Below are positions 25,486 through 34,353 of a stretch of 64,000 nt of DNA, piece by piece. How positions within the stretch are numbered: the first letter of the stretch is position 1; every line of letters starts with the position of its first letter. The position numbers and the translations under genes were made by a program. Where the stretch lies: the NCBI RefSeq assembly GCF_019195395.1, contig NZ_CP078067.1, positions 1 to 64,000 of the forward strand. The letters run 5' to 3'. The notes under the pieces are model-generated. The model saw nothing but the letters and a program-made list of their open reading frames with translations, was not told where the DNA came from and ran no database searches. This DNA is from Kaistella faecalis. Lineage in GTDB: Bacteria > Bacteroidota > Bacteroidia > Flavobacteriales > Weeksellaceae.

Positions 25486-26163
25486 TTAATCCGTATCATT
25501 ATCATTCTCATCATCTTCCTCGGCAGCATGAAAATTAATTGAAGATTCAGCAATGTCGGTAAGATCGAGATCAGTTTCTTCCTCTTCTTCCAACGTCTGG
25601 TGCAGCAGATCAGCAGCCCTGTCCTGCTGCAAGGTTTCTGCTAAGGCTACCAGCCCTCTGTATGAAGCAATTTCGTAATGTTCTACTTTCTGTGCCGCGA
25701 TGATCAGCGCTGTATCTCTGGTCATGGTTCCTTCTTCAGTTTCTTTGATGATGTTTTCACCTGCTTTTACGATACCGATAATGGCATCGCATTTTTTGGC
25801 TTCCGGGCTTTCTCCGATTGATTTAAATACTTTTTCAAGTCGTGAAACCTGTTTCTGGGTTACTAAATGATGGTCTTCGAAGGCATCCTGAAGATCCCCG
25901 GTTGTTGCAGCTTCCTTCATTTTTGGCAGTACTTCGAGGATGTGTTTTTCAGCGAAATACATATCTTTTAGTCCGTCGAGAAAAAATTTATAAAGTGCAC
26001 CTTCTTTAGTTGCTTCCTGGCTGTAGTCACGGTTTACAGAACTGTTGTCCGTCATCACGTTTTGCCCGGTGGTTATCGGGGATCGCGCAGTACTTTTCTT
26101 AACTGCTGTTTTCGCTGCTTCTGCAGTGGAAGTTCCCGCTGCTTTTGTTTTATCTGATTCCAT
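25486..26163 (-). CDS. Ferritin-like DUF892 (YciE-type) protein
   Basis: This 225-residue protein has a low-complexity Ala/Thr/Lys N-terminus (about 1-50), then the DUF892 four-helix domain (about 52-205): KDMYFAEKHILEVLPKM, FEDHHLVTQKQVSRLE, and AAQKVEHYEIASYRGL, which hold Glu and His residues that match a di-metal ferritin-like site. The tail is very acidic (AAEEDDENDNDTD). Members are general stress proteins; iron binding or oxidative-stress defence is inferred. A paralogue lies at 57065-57598. Confidence 0.88.
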   Translation of the reverse strand: MESDKTKAAGTSTAEAAKTAVKKSTARSPITTGQNVMTDNSSVNRDYSQEATKEGALYKFFLDGLKDMYFAEKHILEVLPKMKEAATTGDLQDAFEDHHLVTQKQVSRLEKVFKSIGESPEAKKCDAIIGIVKAGENIIKETEEGTMTRDTALIIAAQKVEHYEIASYRGLVALAETLQQDRAADLLHQTLEEEEETDLDLTDIAESSINFHAAEEDDENDNDTD

Positions 26164-26210
26164 AACATTTTTATTTAATGTGGTAAGGAAAAAGAAGCCG
26201 GCCCATGTTA

Positions 26211-26400
26211 TTTAATTAAGAATTTCTTCCTCCTCTGCTTCCGAGACCGTCTCTACGGCCGGATCCGCTACGTGTAATTCTTCAATCTGAAGTAGATATG
26301 CCCTGGCTGTCTCTCATTGGTCGTTTTTTCCTCTTCCGCCACCACGCGACGAACAGCCGCCCTGACTTCCGCCTCTGTAACCGCCAACTTGTTTGGTTAT
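26211..26400 (-). pseudogene. Possible decayed Gly/Arg-rich (RGG/KGG-like) gene
   Basis: Two minus-strand frames hold Gly-rich pieces: GGYRGGSQGGCSSRGGGRGK (about 26385-26325) and, in another frame, RSGSGRRDGLGSRGGRNS ending at TAA about 26218. Stops and a shift separate them, and no start codon was seen. This looks like a small Gly-rich stress-protein gene that has lost its frame. It could also be chance in a GC-richer patch. Confidence 0.3.
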
Positions 26401-26440
26401 ATATTACGTTAACTAAAATCATTCCACGATGAAGCTTATA

Positions 26441-26587
26441 CCGTTAATTATCCGTTAATTAACAGTTGAAAAGCTTGTAAGGAAATTTAACCTTTACTCC
26501 TTATTCATATATACGAAAAAGGGTGTTTTTAATGCTTTGAGTTGGCTGTAGAAACGATCGTTTTTATGACTAGATGTTAACGATCGT
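26441..26587. repeat. Two sets of short direct repeats in a gene-free gap
   Basis: CCGTTAATTA occurs at 26441-26450 and 26452-26461 (11-bp period). AACGATCGT, which holds the palindrome ACGATCGT, occurs at 26553-26561 and 26579-26587 (26-bp period). They lie in the 26401-26768 gap, in which no ORF is supported. Such repeats often are regulator sites, perhaps for the leftward stress genes. The target is not known. Confidence 0.35.
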
Positions 26588-26768
26588 ATTCAGAAATTGA
26601 AGATTTAAGCGCAGGAAAATACCCCGCGCGTTTTAAAGGTGAATTTTCGCTGAGTGAGAAGCAGTGGGGGTATAATTTAAGAGATTTGCGGATGATGCAT
26701 CAACCTTTTAAAAAGTGAAAAAGGTCGACTATTTCACTGTACGTACTACAAGAAATAAGAATGTTGGT

Positions 26769-27530
26769 TTAGTCAGGAATTTTAACACTTGACCAGTTTT
26801 CTCCGCTTTTAATCCGCCAGACCTGCATTTCTGAAATTCCGAACTGTTTTGCAATCTGTTTGGATGGTTTGTTCCGCCTCAACAGCAGTTTGATGTGGAT
26901 CACCTGGGTGGACGTGAGCTTCATTCCGTTTGCACGGGGTTTCGGATTGTATTTGCGCCATTTCTTTTCCTCAATAACCTTTGGGTTTTTGCTTTGATGG
27001 AGCGTATTTTCCTCCTGACTCATCCATCGCAGGTTGCTCGCAGTATTGTCGAGTTTATTGTAATTCAGGTGCCCAACAATGGTTTGTCCCTGTTCTGGCG
27101 GCGGTAGAAAATAGGTGGCTACCAACCTGTGAACCATAAAATGATGGTTGATTGTTCGTTTTTTCAGATTACGGGCCAGTTTCTTACTCAGTTGCGCTTT
27201 CTTTTTTTCGATGTGATTTGTGGTAAATTGAATGCTTTCAGCAGTGCTGTGGTGCTGTTTTTTGAGTCTCCTAAGTTTATACAGTTCAGAGATTTCCGTT
27301 TTTAGTTCATCAAATATGATCTGATCTTTTTCATCTCTGGGTTTATAGAGTTTCAAACGGATCACTTTATAACCTTCCGTAAGTGATCCGTTCAGAATGC
27401 GGCCATCAGAAACTTTATTAAAACTTCTGAAATTTCCAAGGTTAGAGATTTCAAAACGGGTCTTGTTGGTGAACTCAAAATCAAATTCTACCGCTTTCCA
27501 CTGTTCTTTTAAAATTTTAGATTTAATCAT
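26769..27530 (-). CDS. NUMOD4-HNH endonuclease with C-terminal HTH
   Basis: This 253-residue protein has an N-terminal NUMOD4 motif (WKAVEFDFEF, FEISNLGNFRSFN, about 11-40), a middle HNH_3 nuclease region (HHFMVHRLVATYFLPPP, IVGHLNYNKLDNTASNLRW, about 128-170) and a C-terminal helix-turn-helix (LLLRRNKPSKQIAKQFGISEMQVWRI, about 213-238). This is the make-up of free-standing homing endonucleases. No intron or intein is seen nearby. A selfish or domesticated nuclease is possible. Confidence 0.85.
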   Translation of the reverse strand: MIKSKILKEQWKAVEFDFEFTNKTRFEISNLGNFRSFNKVSDGRILNGSLTEGYKVIRLKLYKPRDEKDQIIFDELKTEISELYKLRRLKKQHHSTAESIQFTTNHIEKKKAQLSKKLARNLKKRTINHHFMVHRLVATYFLPPPEQGQTIVGHLNYNKLDNTASNLRWMSQEENTLHQSKNPKVIEEKKWRKYNPKPRANGMKLTSTQVIHIKLLLRRNKPSKQIAKQFGISEMQVWRIKSGENWSSVKIPD

Positions 27531-27571
27531 TGTAGTGTTTCAAAAAGGATTCAACAATAAAAACCGTCTCT

Positions 27572-28555
27572 TTAAAACGGCAGCGAGATTGATTCCGGAT
27601 CAATAAATTCCTGTGTATAAGGATTCTCTAGAAAACTTAGGAACGGCTTCTGGAATTTAATGATATCTTCTTTCTGTATTCCATAGACCTGCCAGTAATT
27701 TGCGAGCAGCTGGGCAAAGAGGTCCTGATCCCAAAATCCGAAAAGGGGCCGGCCGGCATTGGAAGTCATCGGCAGAGATTCTATGGTAACAGAATTTCCT
27801 TCACTCTCAATTTTATATTCAGGTTTATACTGTAAAATGTAATCGGAATAATGGAATCTTGCATACAGTTCCTCAAACTGTACGGGATGCAAAATGTGGC
27901 CCTTCATTTTCCCGAGAATTTCCTGCTGTTTTTCACCAATTACACCGTTATCCTGTAGACAGGCGATATAACCGAAGCCATTAACGCCAAAAGAAAAGAG
28001 CAGATTAACGGCATCATCCCGGTAACTGAAGATGTCTGCCGAATATTTAAGGGGGAACACTGCGATACTCCAAGGTTTTTTCCCAACAAAGGTGACAGGT
28101 TCCACAATCGACTGCAGCATAAGATGAAAATTCCCAAACCTTTCTCTAAGCATTGGCGAAAGGTTAAAATCCCTGCCCATCTTCAGCATTCTGTTGCTTT
28201 CGTACTGCATTTCGTAATAGAGTAATCCGTAAACCATTCTTCCGGTCCAGAGAAACAGAAGCTGCTCATCCAGCGCAGACATACCTTCGTAGCCTTTATC
28301 GTAGGCTTCTTTAATTTTTACATCAAGTTCTTCAAAAGCTTTTTTTACGCGCGGTGTGCAGGGAAGATGAAGATCTGCATAGACATAGGTTTTAGACTTA
28401 TCCATCATTTCAATACGGTCGGTATCAAATTTAAAATGCTGCATAAGCCACTCGGGGAAAACAGTCATTTTTTCGGTAGTGAGTTCTCCGGTAAGAAAGC
28501 AGAACTGTTCACCGAAAATTAAATCTTCAAAAGGGTTAAAAAGCGTAAGTGCCAT
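27572..28555 (-). CDS. Conserved-looking protein, unknown function
   Basis: This 327-residue soluble protein has no signal peptide and no clear membrane segment. It starts MALTLFNPFEDLIFGEQFCF and is rich in aromatic residues, with long helices (TGRMVYGLLYYEMQYESNRM, about 105-124) and mixed strands. No catalytic motif I know was found. It is read in the same direction as the HNH gene, 41 bp apart, but its base composition is like the rest of the chromosome. Function cannot be assigned. Confidence 0.6.
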   Translation of the reverse strand: MALTLFNPFEDLIFGEQFCFLTGELTTEKMTVFPEWLMQHFKFDTDRIEMMDKSKTYVYADLHLPCTPRVKKAFEELDVKIKEAYDKGYEGMSALDEQLLFLWTGRMVYGLLYYEMQYESNRMLKMGRDFNLSPMLRERFGNFHLMLQSIVEPVTFVGKKPWSIAVFPLKYSADIFSYRDDAVNLLFSFGVNGFGYIACLQDNGVIGEKQQEILGKMKGHILHPVQFEELYARFHYSDYILQYKPEYKIESEGNSVTIESLPMTSNAGRPLFGFWDQDLFAQLLANYWQVYGIQKEDIIKFQKPFLSFLENPYTQEFIDPESISLPF

Positions 28556-28718
28556 AAAAAAGTGCGGGCTATATTTATTAAACGAAGATGCAAAGATAAT
28601 GATTAACGCTGACCTGATTTTCAGACTGCAAAAAAATATCTTCGGTCGACACCTGTAATTGCTGCGTTAAGTTTTCTTAAAGATGGGCTTTACATTTCGG
28701 TTTGCAGATTGTTTGATG

Positions 28719-28726
28719 TATTTTTG
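28719..28726 (+). promoter_or_regulatory. Bacteroidota -7 promoter element
   Basis: TATTTTTG matches TAnnTTTG and lies 26 bp before the ATG at 28752. It rules out the longer in-frame start at 28683. Confidence 0.6.
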
Positions 28727-28751
28727 CGGGCCAATAAATTTATTTGAAACT

Positions 28752-29423
28752 ATGGAGTTTGTACAAACTGTTCTCGATTTTTTTCTGAACCTCGATCAGC
28801 ACCTTTTTACGATGATCGTGGATTATGGAGTGTGGATTTACCTCATTCTTTTCCTCATTATTTTTGTGGAAACCGGCCTGGTCGTAATGCCGTTTCTGCC
28901 AGGTGACTCACTGCTTTTTGCAGCCGGAACCTTTTGTGCGGGAGTGATTGGTGCATCTGGAGAAACTGCCCACCTTAATCTGTGGCTGATTCTGGGATTA
29001 CTTACGGTAGCAGCAATTTTGGGTGACACCCTTAATTATGCGCTTGGTAAAAACATCGGACTGAAAATTCTGAACTGGAAAATAGGAGAAAAGCAACTTG
29101 TAAACCCGAAATATATCGCGCAGACTCAGGAATTTTATGAAAAGAATGGCCCGAAAACCATCATCATTGCGCGGTTTGTTCCTATTGTCCGGACTTTTGC
29201 GCCGTTCGTTGCGGGGATTGGCTCCATGAACTATTCGACGTTTATTAAATATAATGTGATTGGCGGCGTGGTTTGGGTATTCAGTTTGACCCTCTTGGGT
29301 TATTTCTTCGGAAATATGCCGATAGTACAGGAAAATTTTGAAACGGTAATCTTTGGAATTATAGGGATTTCAATTCTTCCTATGGTTTGGGAATTTATAA
29401 ATGCTAAATTTCTGAAGAAATAA
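28752..29423 (+). CDS. DedA/SNARE-associated family membrane protein
   Basis: About 223 residues with 4-6 membrane segments. The DedA pattern is clear: FVETGLVVMPFLPGDSLLFAAG (about 38-59), GDTLNYALGKNIG, and FYEKNGPKTIIIARFVPIVRTFAPFVAG with its conserved Arg residues. Family members sit in the inner membrane, act in membrane homeostasis and are thought to move lipids such as undecaprenyl phosphate. The start at 28752 is set by the promoter motif. Single-gene unit, with a terminator shared with tRNA-Leu. Confidence 0.9.
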   Translation: MEFVQTVLDFFLNLDQHLFTMIVDYGVWIYLILFLIIFVETGLVVMPFLPGDSLLFAAGTFCAGVIGASGETAHLNLWLILGLLTVAAILGDTLNYALGKNIGLKILNWKIGEKQLVNPKYIAQTQEFYEKNGPKTIIIARFVPIVRTFAPFVAGIGSMNYSTFIKYNVIGGVVWVFSLTLLGYFFGNMPIVQENFETVIFGIIGISILPMVWEFINAKFLKK

Positions 29424-29451
29424 GATTAATAACCCTGAACAGAATAAAAGA

Positions 29452-29480
29452 AAAAGCCTTCTCTAAAAAAGAAGGCTTTT
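29452..29480. terminator. Bidirectional rho-independent terminator
   Basis: AAAAGCCTTCT pairs perfectly with AGAAGGCTTTT around a 7-nt loop. T runs are present in both directions, better on the minus strand. It serves tRNA-Leu (minus) and the DedA gene (plus). Confidence 0.85.
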
Positions 29481-29483
29481 CTG

Positions 29484-29565
29484 TGCCCGGAACAGGACTC
29501 GAACCTGCAAGCTTGTGGGCACCCGCACCTGAAACGAGCGTGTCTACCAATTTCACCATCCGGGC
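29484..29565 (-). tRNA. tRNA-Leu (anticodon CAG)
   Basis: The minus strand folds as a type II tRNA of 82 nt: acceptor GCCCGGA/TCCGGGC, D-arm with TTGGTAGAC, anticodon loop TTCAGGT (anticodon CAG), long variable arm GGTGCCCACAAGCTT, and T-arm GCAGG TTCGAGT CCTGT. CCA is not encoded. It reads CUG codons. Confidence 0.95.
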
Positions 29566-29701
29566 AGTGAGGTGCAAATATACAAATTCAGGCTTTATAT
29601 CCTAATAGCAGCACGTATATTTTCTCAAACAATTTGCTGTTATAAATAGAGGTCATTGACCATGTAAATCATTCAGAAAAGTGTTTAACGAGCGGATTGC
29701 T

Positions 29702-29709
29702 TAACTTTG
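29702..29709 (+). promoter_or_regulatory. Bacteroidota -7 promoter element
   Basis: TAACTTTG matches TAnnTTTG, 21 bp before the ATG at 29731. It overlaps the upstream alternative start at 29707, which is therefore unlikely. Confidence 0.6.
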
Positions 29710-29730
29710 TCCCTCAAAATAATTAGCATT

Positions 29731-30444
29731 ATGAACTTAAAAGGAAAAAATGCCATTGTAACAGGTGGCGGAAGAGGTCTTGGTAAAGCTGTAGCAATAG
29801 CCCTGGCAAATGAAGGGGTAAACATAGGTATCACGGGAAGAAATGAGGAAAATCTTAAAACTACTACTGAAGAATTAAAAATTTTGGGAGTAAACGCCGC
29901 TTATTCGGTTTTCAGTGTGGATGATGAACAAGCTGTTCAGGTAGGTATTTCAGCATTGGCTGATGAACTTGGAGGAATTGATATCCTTATAAACAATGCG
30001 GGAATTGGTGATTTCGGGTCGATTGCAGAAATGCCATCGGAAACTTGGGAACAGGTGATAAAAACTAATCTTTTTGGCGTGTACTACGCTGCAAAAGCAG
30101 CTTATCCGTTTCTGAAGGAGAAAGGGGAAGGCGATATCGTGAACGTAGCTTCAACAGCAGGATTGAAAGGTGGCCCGAATATGTCGGCTTATGCCGCATC
30201 TAAAGCTGCGGTAGTTTCCCTGTCTCAATCTATGATGGCGGAATGGAGAAAGCAAAACATCAGGGTAATTACGCTAACTCCCAGTACAATCGCTTCTGAT
30301 ATGTCCATCCAGGGCGGACTTACGGATGGTAATCCTGATAAAGTGCTTCAGCCGGAAGATTTTGCAGAATGGGTGAGGGATATCCTGAAGATGAACAGAA
30401 GAGCAATGATTGCGAACGGTTCAATTTTTTCAACCAATCCATAG
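29731..30444 (+). CDS. SDR family 3-ketoacyl-ACP reductase-like protein
   Basis: About 237 residues of a classical short-chain dehydrogenase: GGGRGLGKAVA (about 12-22), NNAGIGDFG (about 89-97), catalytic Ser near NVASTAG and Tyr/Lys in YAASKAA (about 153-159). The length fits FabG-type reductases, but the gene stands alone and far from fatty-acid genes, so the substrate is open. It has its own promoter and terminator. Confidence 0.88.
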   Translation: MNLKGKNAIVTGGGRGLGKAVAIALANEGVNIGITGRNEENLKTTTEELKILGVNAAYSVFSVDDEQAVQVGISALADELGGIDILINNAGIGDFGSIAEMPSETWEQVIKTNLFGVYYAAKAAYPFLKEKGEGDIVNVASTAGLKGGPNMSAYAASKAAVVSLSQSMMAEWRKQNIRVITLTPSTIASDMSIQGGLTDGNPDKVLQPEDFAEWVRDILKMNRRAMIANGSIFSTNP

Positions 30445-30478
30445 TCTGTTTATTTAAACAGTACATTTAAAAAATCAT

Positions 30479-30514
30479 AAAACCGTGTTGGAAATCTACC
30501 AGCACGGTTTTTTG
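30479..30514 (+). terminator. Rho-independent terminator
   Basis: AAAACCGTGTTGG pairs with CCAGCACGGTTTT (one G-U pair) and is followed by a T run, 35 bp after the SDR stop. The rest of the 30515-30756 gap is AT-rich, with no gene seen. Confidence 0.85.
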
Positions 30515-30756
30515 ATTTGTTAAGGAGCTTTAAAATGATTCTGGTGATTGATATAAATCGTATTTAACTGGTCAGGAATTTTGTTTCTGAGCCTCAGTAA
30601 ATTGAGCGCTTCAGAAGATTCAGTATTCCTGATTAAACTTCAGTCCTGGTGAAAAATTATTATGTTAAACAATGTTAAATCGCCGATAGATGGCACCGTT
30701 ATTGAATTTTACCAAAAACCTTAAACAAAATATTAACTTAAAATTTTTTTACTATT

Positions 30757-31296
30757 ATGGAAAATTCAAATTACAAACCAGAATTCAGAAACGATTATGT
30801 ATCAAGAGTATTCAGAACCAGAGAAGAGGCCGACAGTGCTTTCGAGGATCTTCACGGTAGAGGTTATTCTAAAGACGATGTAAACGTAATGATGTCCGAC
30901 AGTACACGTGACCGTTATTTTACAAACAGTGATGCAGATTCTGAATTAGGAGATAAAGTAGCTGAAAATGCCGGAAAGGGATCATTAATCGGTGGTGGAA
31001 TCGGTGCAGTAGTGGGTGCAGTAGCCGCAATTGGTTCTAATGTTTTATTACCTGGATTAGGTTTGGTAATTGCAGGACCTTTAGCAGCCGGATTGGCAGG
31101 AGCCGGTGCCGGAGCTGCAACAGGAGGACTTGTTGGCGCATTAACCGGAACGGGTGTTCCTGAAGATGAAGCAAGAAGATACGAAGACGAAATTAAGAAC
31201 GGTGGAATCTATATGGGCTACAAACCAAGAAACGAAGAAGATGCCCGCACAACTTATGACAGATGGTATAATGACGATACAGAATCAAGACTGTAA
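30757..31296 (+). CDS. General stress protein with glycine-zipper segment
   Basis: This 179-residue protein has an N-terminal domain (about 14-60; SRVFRTREEADSAFEDLHGR, GYSKDDVNVMMSD) like those of stress proteins that sense or store, then a Gly/Ala-rich segment (about 75-130; GSLIGGGIGAVVGAVAAIG, AGLAGAGAGAATGGLVGALTG) that can insert into a membrane as a glycine zipper. The C-terminal part (PEDEARRYEDEIKNGGIYMG) is charged. Likely made under osmotic or envelope stress; exact role unknown. Confidence 0.75.
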   Translation: MENSNYKPEFRNDYVSRVFRTREEADSAFEDLHGRGYSKDDVNVMMSDSTRDRYFTNSDADSELGDKVAENAGKGSLIGGGIGAVVGAVAAIGSNVLLPGLGLVIAGPLAAGLAGAGAGAATGGLVGALTGTGVPEDEARRYEDEIKNGGIYMGYKPRNEEDARTTYDRWYNDDTESRL

Positions 31297-31314
31297 TCAT
31301 TTGTTTTCATAAAA

Positions 31315-31352
31315 ATTAAAAAAGTACATTGCTGATGCAGTGTACTTTTTTA
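31315..31352 (+). terminator. Rho-independent terminator
   Basis: AAAAAGTACATTGC, loop TGAT, GCAGTGTACTTTTTT. It follows the glycine-zipper gene by about 20 bp and is nearly symmetric, so it might also act on the minus strand. Confidence 0.85.
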
Positions 31353-31403
31353 TTGATGAGTTAATAACTGTGATCAGGATCGCGCTATTAACTGTAATTA
31401 CGA

Positions 31404-31904
31404 TTAATGTCCGGCGTTCCCGTCGATGCCGTGCGCATGACCATGAGCCAGTTCCTCTTCGGTTGCGGGACGGGTTGCTACAACTTCGATATCGAAATGA
31501 AGAGTTTTTCCTGCCATTGGATGATTCAGATCTACGGTTACCGCTTCCGGAGTCACTTCCAGAACAATGGCGTTTATATGATTTCCTTCCGGATCCTGTA
31601 AAGGTAAAATTGCGCCAACCGGCGGCATTCCAGACTGTTCAAACATCGCAGCAGGCAATTGCGTAGTGGCATCTTCCTGCTTTTCGCCGTAGCCTTCCTC
31701 GGCAGTAATGGTAAATGATTTCTGTTCGCCAGCGCTCATTCCGTGAAGTTCCTCTTCGAATTTAGGAAGCATCATTCCCACTCCGTAAAGAAAAGTAAAA
31801 GGATTGTCAGCATCCGTTTTTTCGATAAATGATTTTTCTCCGTTTGCTTCCAGAGCGTTCAGCGTGTAATGCACCGCTACTACGTGATTTTTTTCTATAG
31901 TCAT
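31404..31904 (-). CDS. FKBP-type peptidyl-prolyl isomerase (SlyD-like)
   Basis: About 166 residues starting MTIEKNHVVAVHYTL. The ATG at 31904 is preferred to one 23 codons upstream, as the extra residues do not fit the family. FKBP/IF (insert-in-flap) motifs: NPFTFLYGVGMMLPKFEEEL (about 38-57), EGYGEKQED, and NHPMAGKTLHFDIEVV (about 128-143). The tail HGHAHGIDGNAGH is His-rich, as in the metal-binding tail of SlyD. It is a cytoplasmic folding helper and possibly a nickel or zinc carrier (inferred). Confidence 0.92.
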   Translation of the reverse strand: MTIEKNHVVAVHYTLNALEANGEKSFIEKTDADNPFTFLYGVGMMLPKFEEELHGMSAGEQKSFTITAEEGYGEKQEDATTQLPAAMFEQSGMPPVGAILPLQDPEGNHINAIVLEVTPEAVTVDLNHPMAGKTLHFDIEVVATRPATEEELAHGHAHGIDGNAGH

Positions 31905-32032
31905 ATGATTGAGGTTGTGAGGAATCTTAATGCATCCTCTAATTAAAGTTGGTTTTTTAAGTAGGTAAGCCAATCTTTCGCAAAGGTAAGATTTTGAAAA
32001 TAATGCTGTGGATTTATTAAAGGGTTGGAGTT

Positions 32033-34147
32033 TTATTCCGCCGTCAGTTCTGCCAAAAAAAATTCAGAAAGTCTCAGCACGCCTTCAGTAACTTGATCTG
32101 GATGTTCGCTAAATCCTTTAAGTTTTGATGATTTTCCTTTCATGATCACATCATGAAGCTGCTTTTCAGTGAGTTTTTTTCCGAAGATAATGAAAGGCAG
32201 TTTGAATCCGCAGCCTTTGAAATTTGAACATCCAACTGCAGTTTTTCCTTTCATCAGTTTTTCCCCGCTGCATTTAGGGCAGGTTTCATTTTCCCAAACG
32301 ATTGTTGTGGCTTTTCTTATGGTTTTTTCTTTATCTGTCGGTTTTGATTCATCTTTGAAGGTGATAATTTTTGCTTTTTCATTGATGACTTTTCGGGTAA
32401 GTTCCGTCACCATGGTCACAAGTTCATCCTTAAACTGGTTGGCTTCGTACTCACCGCGCTCAATTTTTCTGAGTTTGAATTCCCATTCTCCTGTAAGTTC
32501 GGGGCTTTTGAGCAGTTCGTCGTTAATGGTATCAATAAGTGCAACGCCGGTTGTGGTGGCCAGAATATTTTTCTTTTTTCTTTCGATATATTTTCTTTTG
32601 AAAAGTGTTTCGATGATATTCGCACGGGTAGAAGGTCTTCCAATACCGTTGTTTTTCATCATTTCGCGCAATTCTTCATCATCAACCTGCTTCCCGGCAG
32701 TTTCCATCGCACGGAGCAGGGTAGCTTCGGTGTAAGGCTTTGGCGGACTGGTTTTTCCCTGGTGAATGAGCGGTTGGTGAGGTCCTTTTTCCCCGCTTTT
32801 AAATTCCGGAATGGTTTGCTCCTCGTCTTTATCCTTTTTTTCGGAATCACTTTTTTTGTCAGAAGCATAAACTTCGCGCCAGCCGGGTTCCAGAATCTGT
32901 TTGCCGGAAGCTTTAAACGGAATAGTTCCGACCTGCCCTTCCACCAAAGTATTGGAAATTTTACATTCAGGATAAAAAACAGCGATGAAACGCTTAGCAA
33001 CCAGATCGTAAATAAGCTTTTCTTCTATTGATAAGCTTGATGAAGGCGGAATTTCCGTTGGGATAATCGCATGGTGATCGGTTACTTTAGCATCATCAAA
33101 AACCACTTTGGATTTCGGTATTGGCTGTGAAAGCAGGGGTGCGGTAAACTGCGCGTAAAAATTCATCGAACGCAGAATTCCTTCAATTTTAGGATGCAGA
33201 TTTTCTGAAAGATAAGTGGTGTCTACACGCGGATAAGTCGTATGTTTTTTCTCGTAGAGGCTTTGGATGTATTTCAGTGTATTTTCCGCAGAGTAGCCGT
33301 ATTTCCTGTTGGCTTCAACCTGTAGCGCCGTTAAATCAAAAAGTCTTGGATTTTTCTCTTTACCTTCTTTAATTTCAAAAGCAATAATTTCAAATTCGTA
33401 TTGTTTCAGATATGAGAGGCCTTTTTCTGCCTTTTCTTTGGTCTTCAACCGGTCAATTGCGGCGGTAAAAAGCACGTCGCGGTATTTGGTTTTCAGTTCC
33501 CAATATTCTTCCGTGTTAAAAGCATCAATTTCTTTCTGCCGCTGTACAATCATGGCAAGGGTAGGAGTCTGCACGCGCCCGATGGAAAGTACCCCTTTGT
33601 TTCCGCCAAATTTGCGCGTAAAAAGACGGGTGGCATTAATCCCCAGCAGCCAGTCTCCAATGGCTCTTGCATTTCCTGCCAGATACAGATTTTGATAATT
33701 TTCGGCAGGTTTCAGATTTGCAAAACCTTCCCGGATTGCATCTTCTGTGAGGGAAGAGATCCAGAGTCTCTTCATGGGTTTTTTACACTTTGCTTTCTGA
33801 AGTACCCAGCGCTGTATCAGTTCACCTTCCTGCCCGGCATCACCGCAGTTAATTACTTCCGCACATTCATCCACTAATTTTTCTATCGTTTTAAACTGCT
33901 TTTCAACGCCTGCATTCGGAATAAGCTTGATCCCGAAATTTTGCGGAATAATCGGGAGAAAGATGAGATCCCATGACTTGAAATGCGGACTGTAATCATG
34001 AGGTTCCTTCAACGTGCAGAGATGTCCGAACGTCCAGGTTACCCAAAAACCGTTACCCTCGAAATAGCCCTGTTTAGGCATATTAGCACCCAATACTTTC
34101 GCAATATCTCTGGCAACACTTGGTTTTTCGGCAATACATAATTTCAT
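32033..34147 (-). CDS. topB: DNA topoisomerase III (type IA)
   Basis: This 704-residue enzyme has an N-terminal TOPRIM domain (CIAEKPSVARDIAKVLG, NCGDAGQEGELI with the acidic triad), the IA core with SIGRVQTPTLAM, and the active-site region TTYPRVDTTYLSE (Tyr about residue 307). Near the C-terminus is a Cys-rich motif (CPKCSGEKLMKGKTAVGC, about 625-650), as in zinc-ribbon tails. It relaxes negative supercoils and separates linked DNA during replication or repair. The canonical PRTDS is here PRVDT. Transcribed as a single gene. Confidence 0.95.
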   Translation of the reverse strand: MKLCIAEKPSVARDIAKVLGANMPKQGYFEGNGFWVTWTFGHLCTLKEPHDYSPHFKSWDLIFLPIIPQNFGIKLIPNAGVEKQFKTIEKLVDECAEVINCGDAGQEGELIQRWVLQKAKCKKPMKRLWISSLTEDAIREGFANLKPAENYQNLYLAGNARAIGDWLLGINATRLFTRKFGGNKGVLSIGRVQTPTLAMIVQRQKEIDAFNTEEYWELKTKYRDVLFTAAIDRLKTKEKAEKGLSYLKQYEFEIIAFEIKEGKEKNPRLFDLTALQVEANRKYGYSAENTLKYIQSLYEKKHTTYPRVDTTYLSENLHPKIEGILRSMNFYAQFTAPLLSQPIPKSKVVFDDAKVTDHHAIIPTEIPPSSSLSIEEKLIYDLVAKRFIAVFYPECKISNTLVEGQVGTIPFKASGKQILEPGWREVYASDKKSDSEKKDKDEEQTIPEFKSGEKGPHQPLIHQGKTSPPKPYTEATLLRAMETAGKQVDDEELREMMKNNGIGRPSTRANIIETLFKRKYIERKKKNILATTTGVALIDTINDELLKSPELTGEWEFKLRKIERGEYEANQFKDELVTMVTELTRKVINEKAKIITFKDESKPTDKEKTIRKATTIVWENETCPKCSGEKLMKGKTAVGCSNFKGCGFKLPFIIFGKKLTEKQLHDVIMKGKSSKLKGFSEHPDQVTEGVLRLSEFFLAELTAE

Positions 34148-34353
34148 GGTACAACTTCATTTTTAGGACGGGCTGCAAATTACCGTAATTTTTCTGAAAA
34201 AAGTTTTTTAAATCTTAAGAAGAATATTTCTGACGGTTCTTGTTTTCAGATAAAATGGTTCCGGAAAAAGTTTATCCGTTTGAAAATGTGACAATTAAAT
34301 ATTTATTTCAATTCCATAATGACTAACTTTATCTGGAGTTTCAATATTTAATA

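Noticed and set aside
28683-28751. Longer N-terminus of the DedA protein from an upstream ATG.
   Set aside because: A good -7 promoter element (28719-28726) lies within it, and the family starts at the MEFVQTV position.
29707-29730. Upstream start for the SDR gene at 29731.
   Set aside because: It overlaps the -7 element TAACTTTG, so it would not be on the mRNA.
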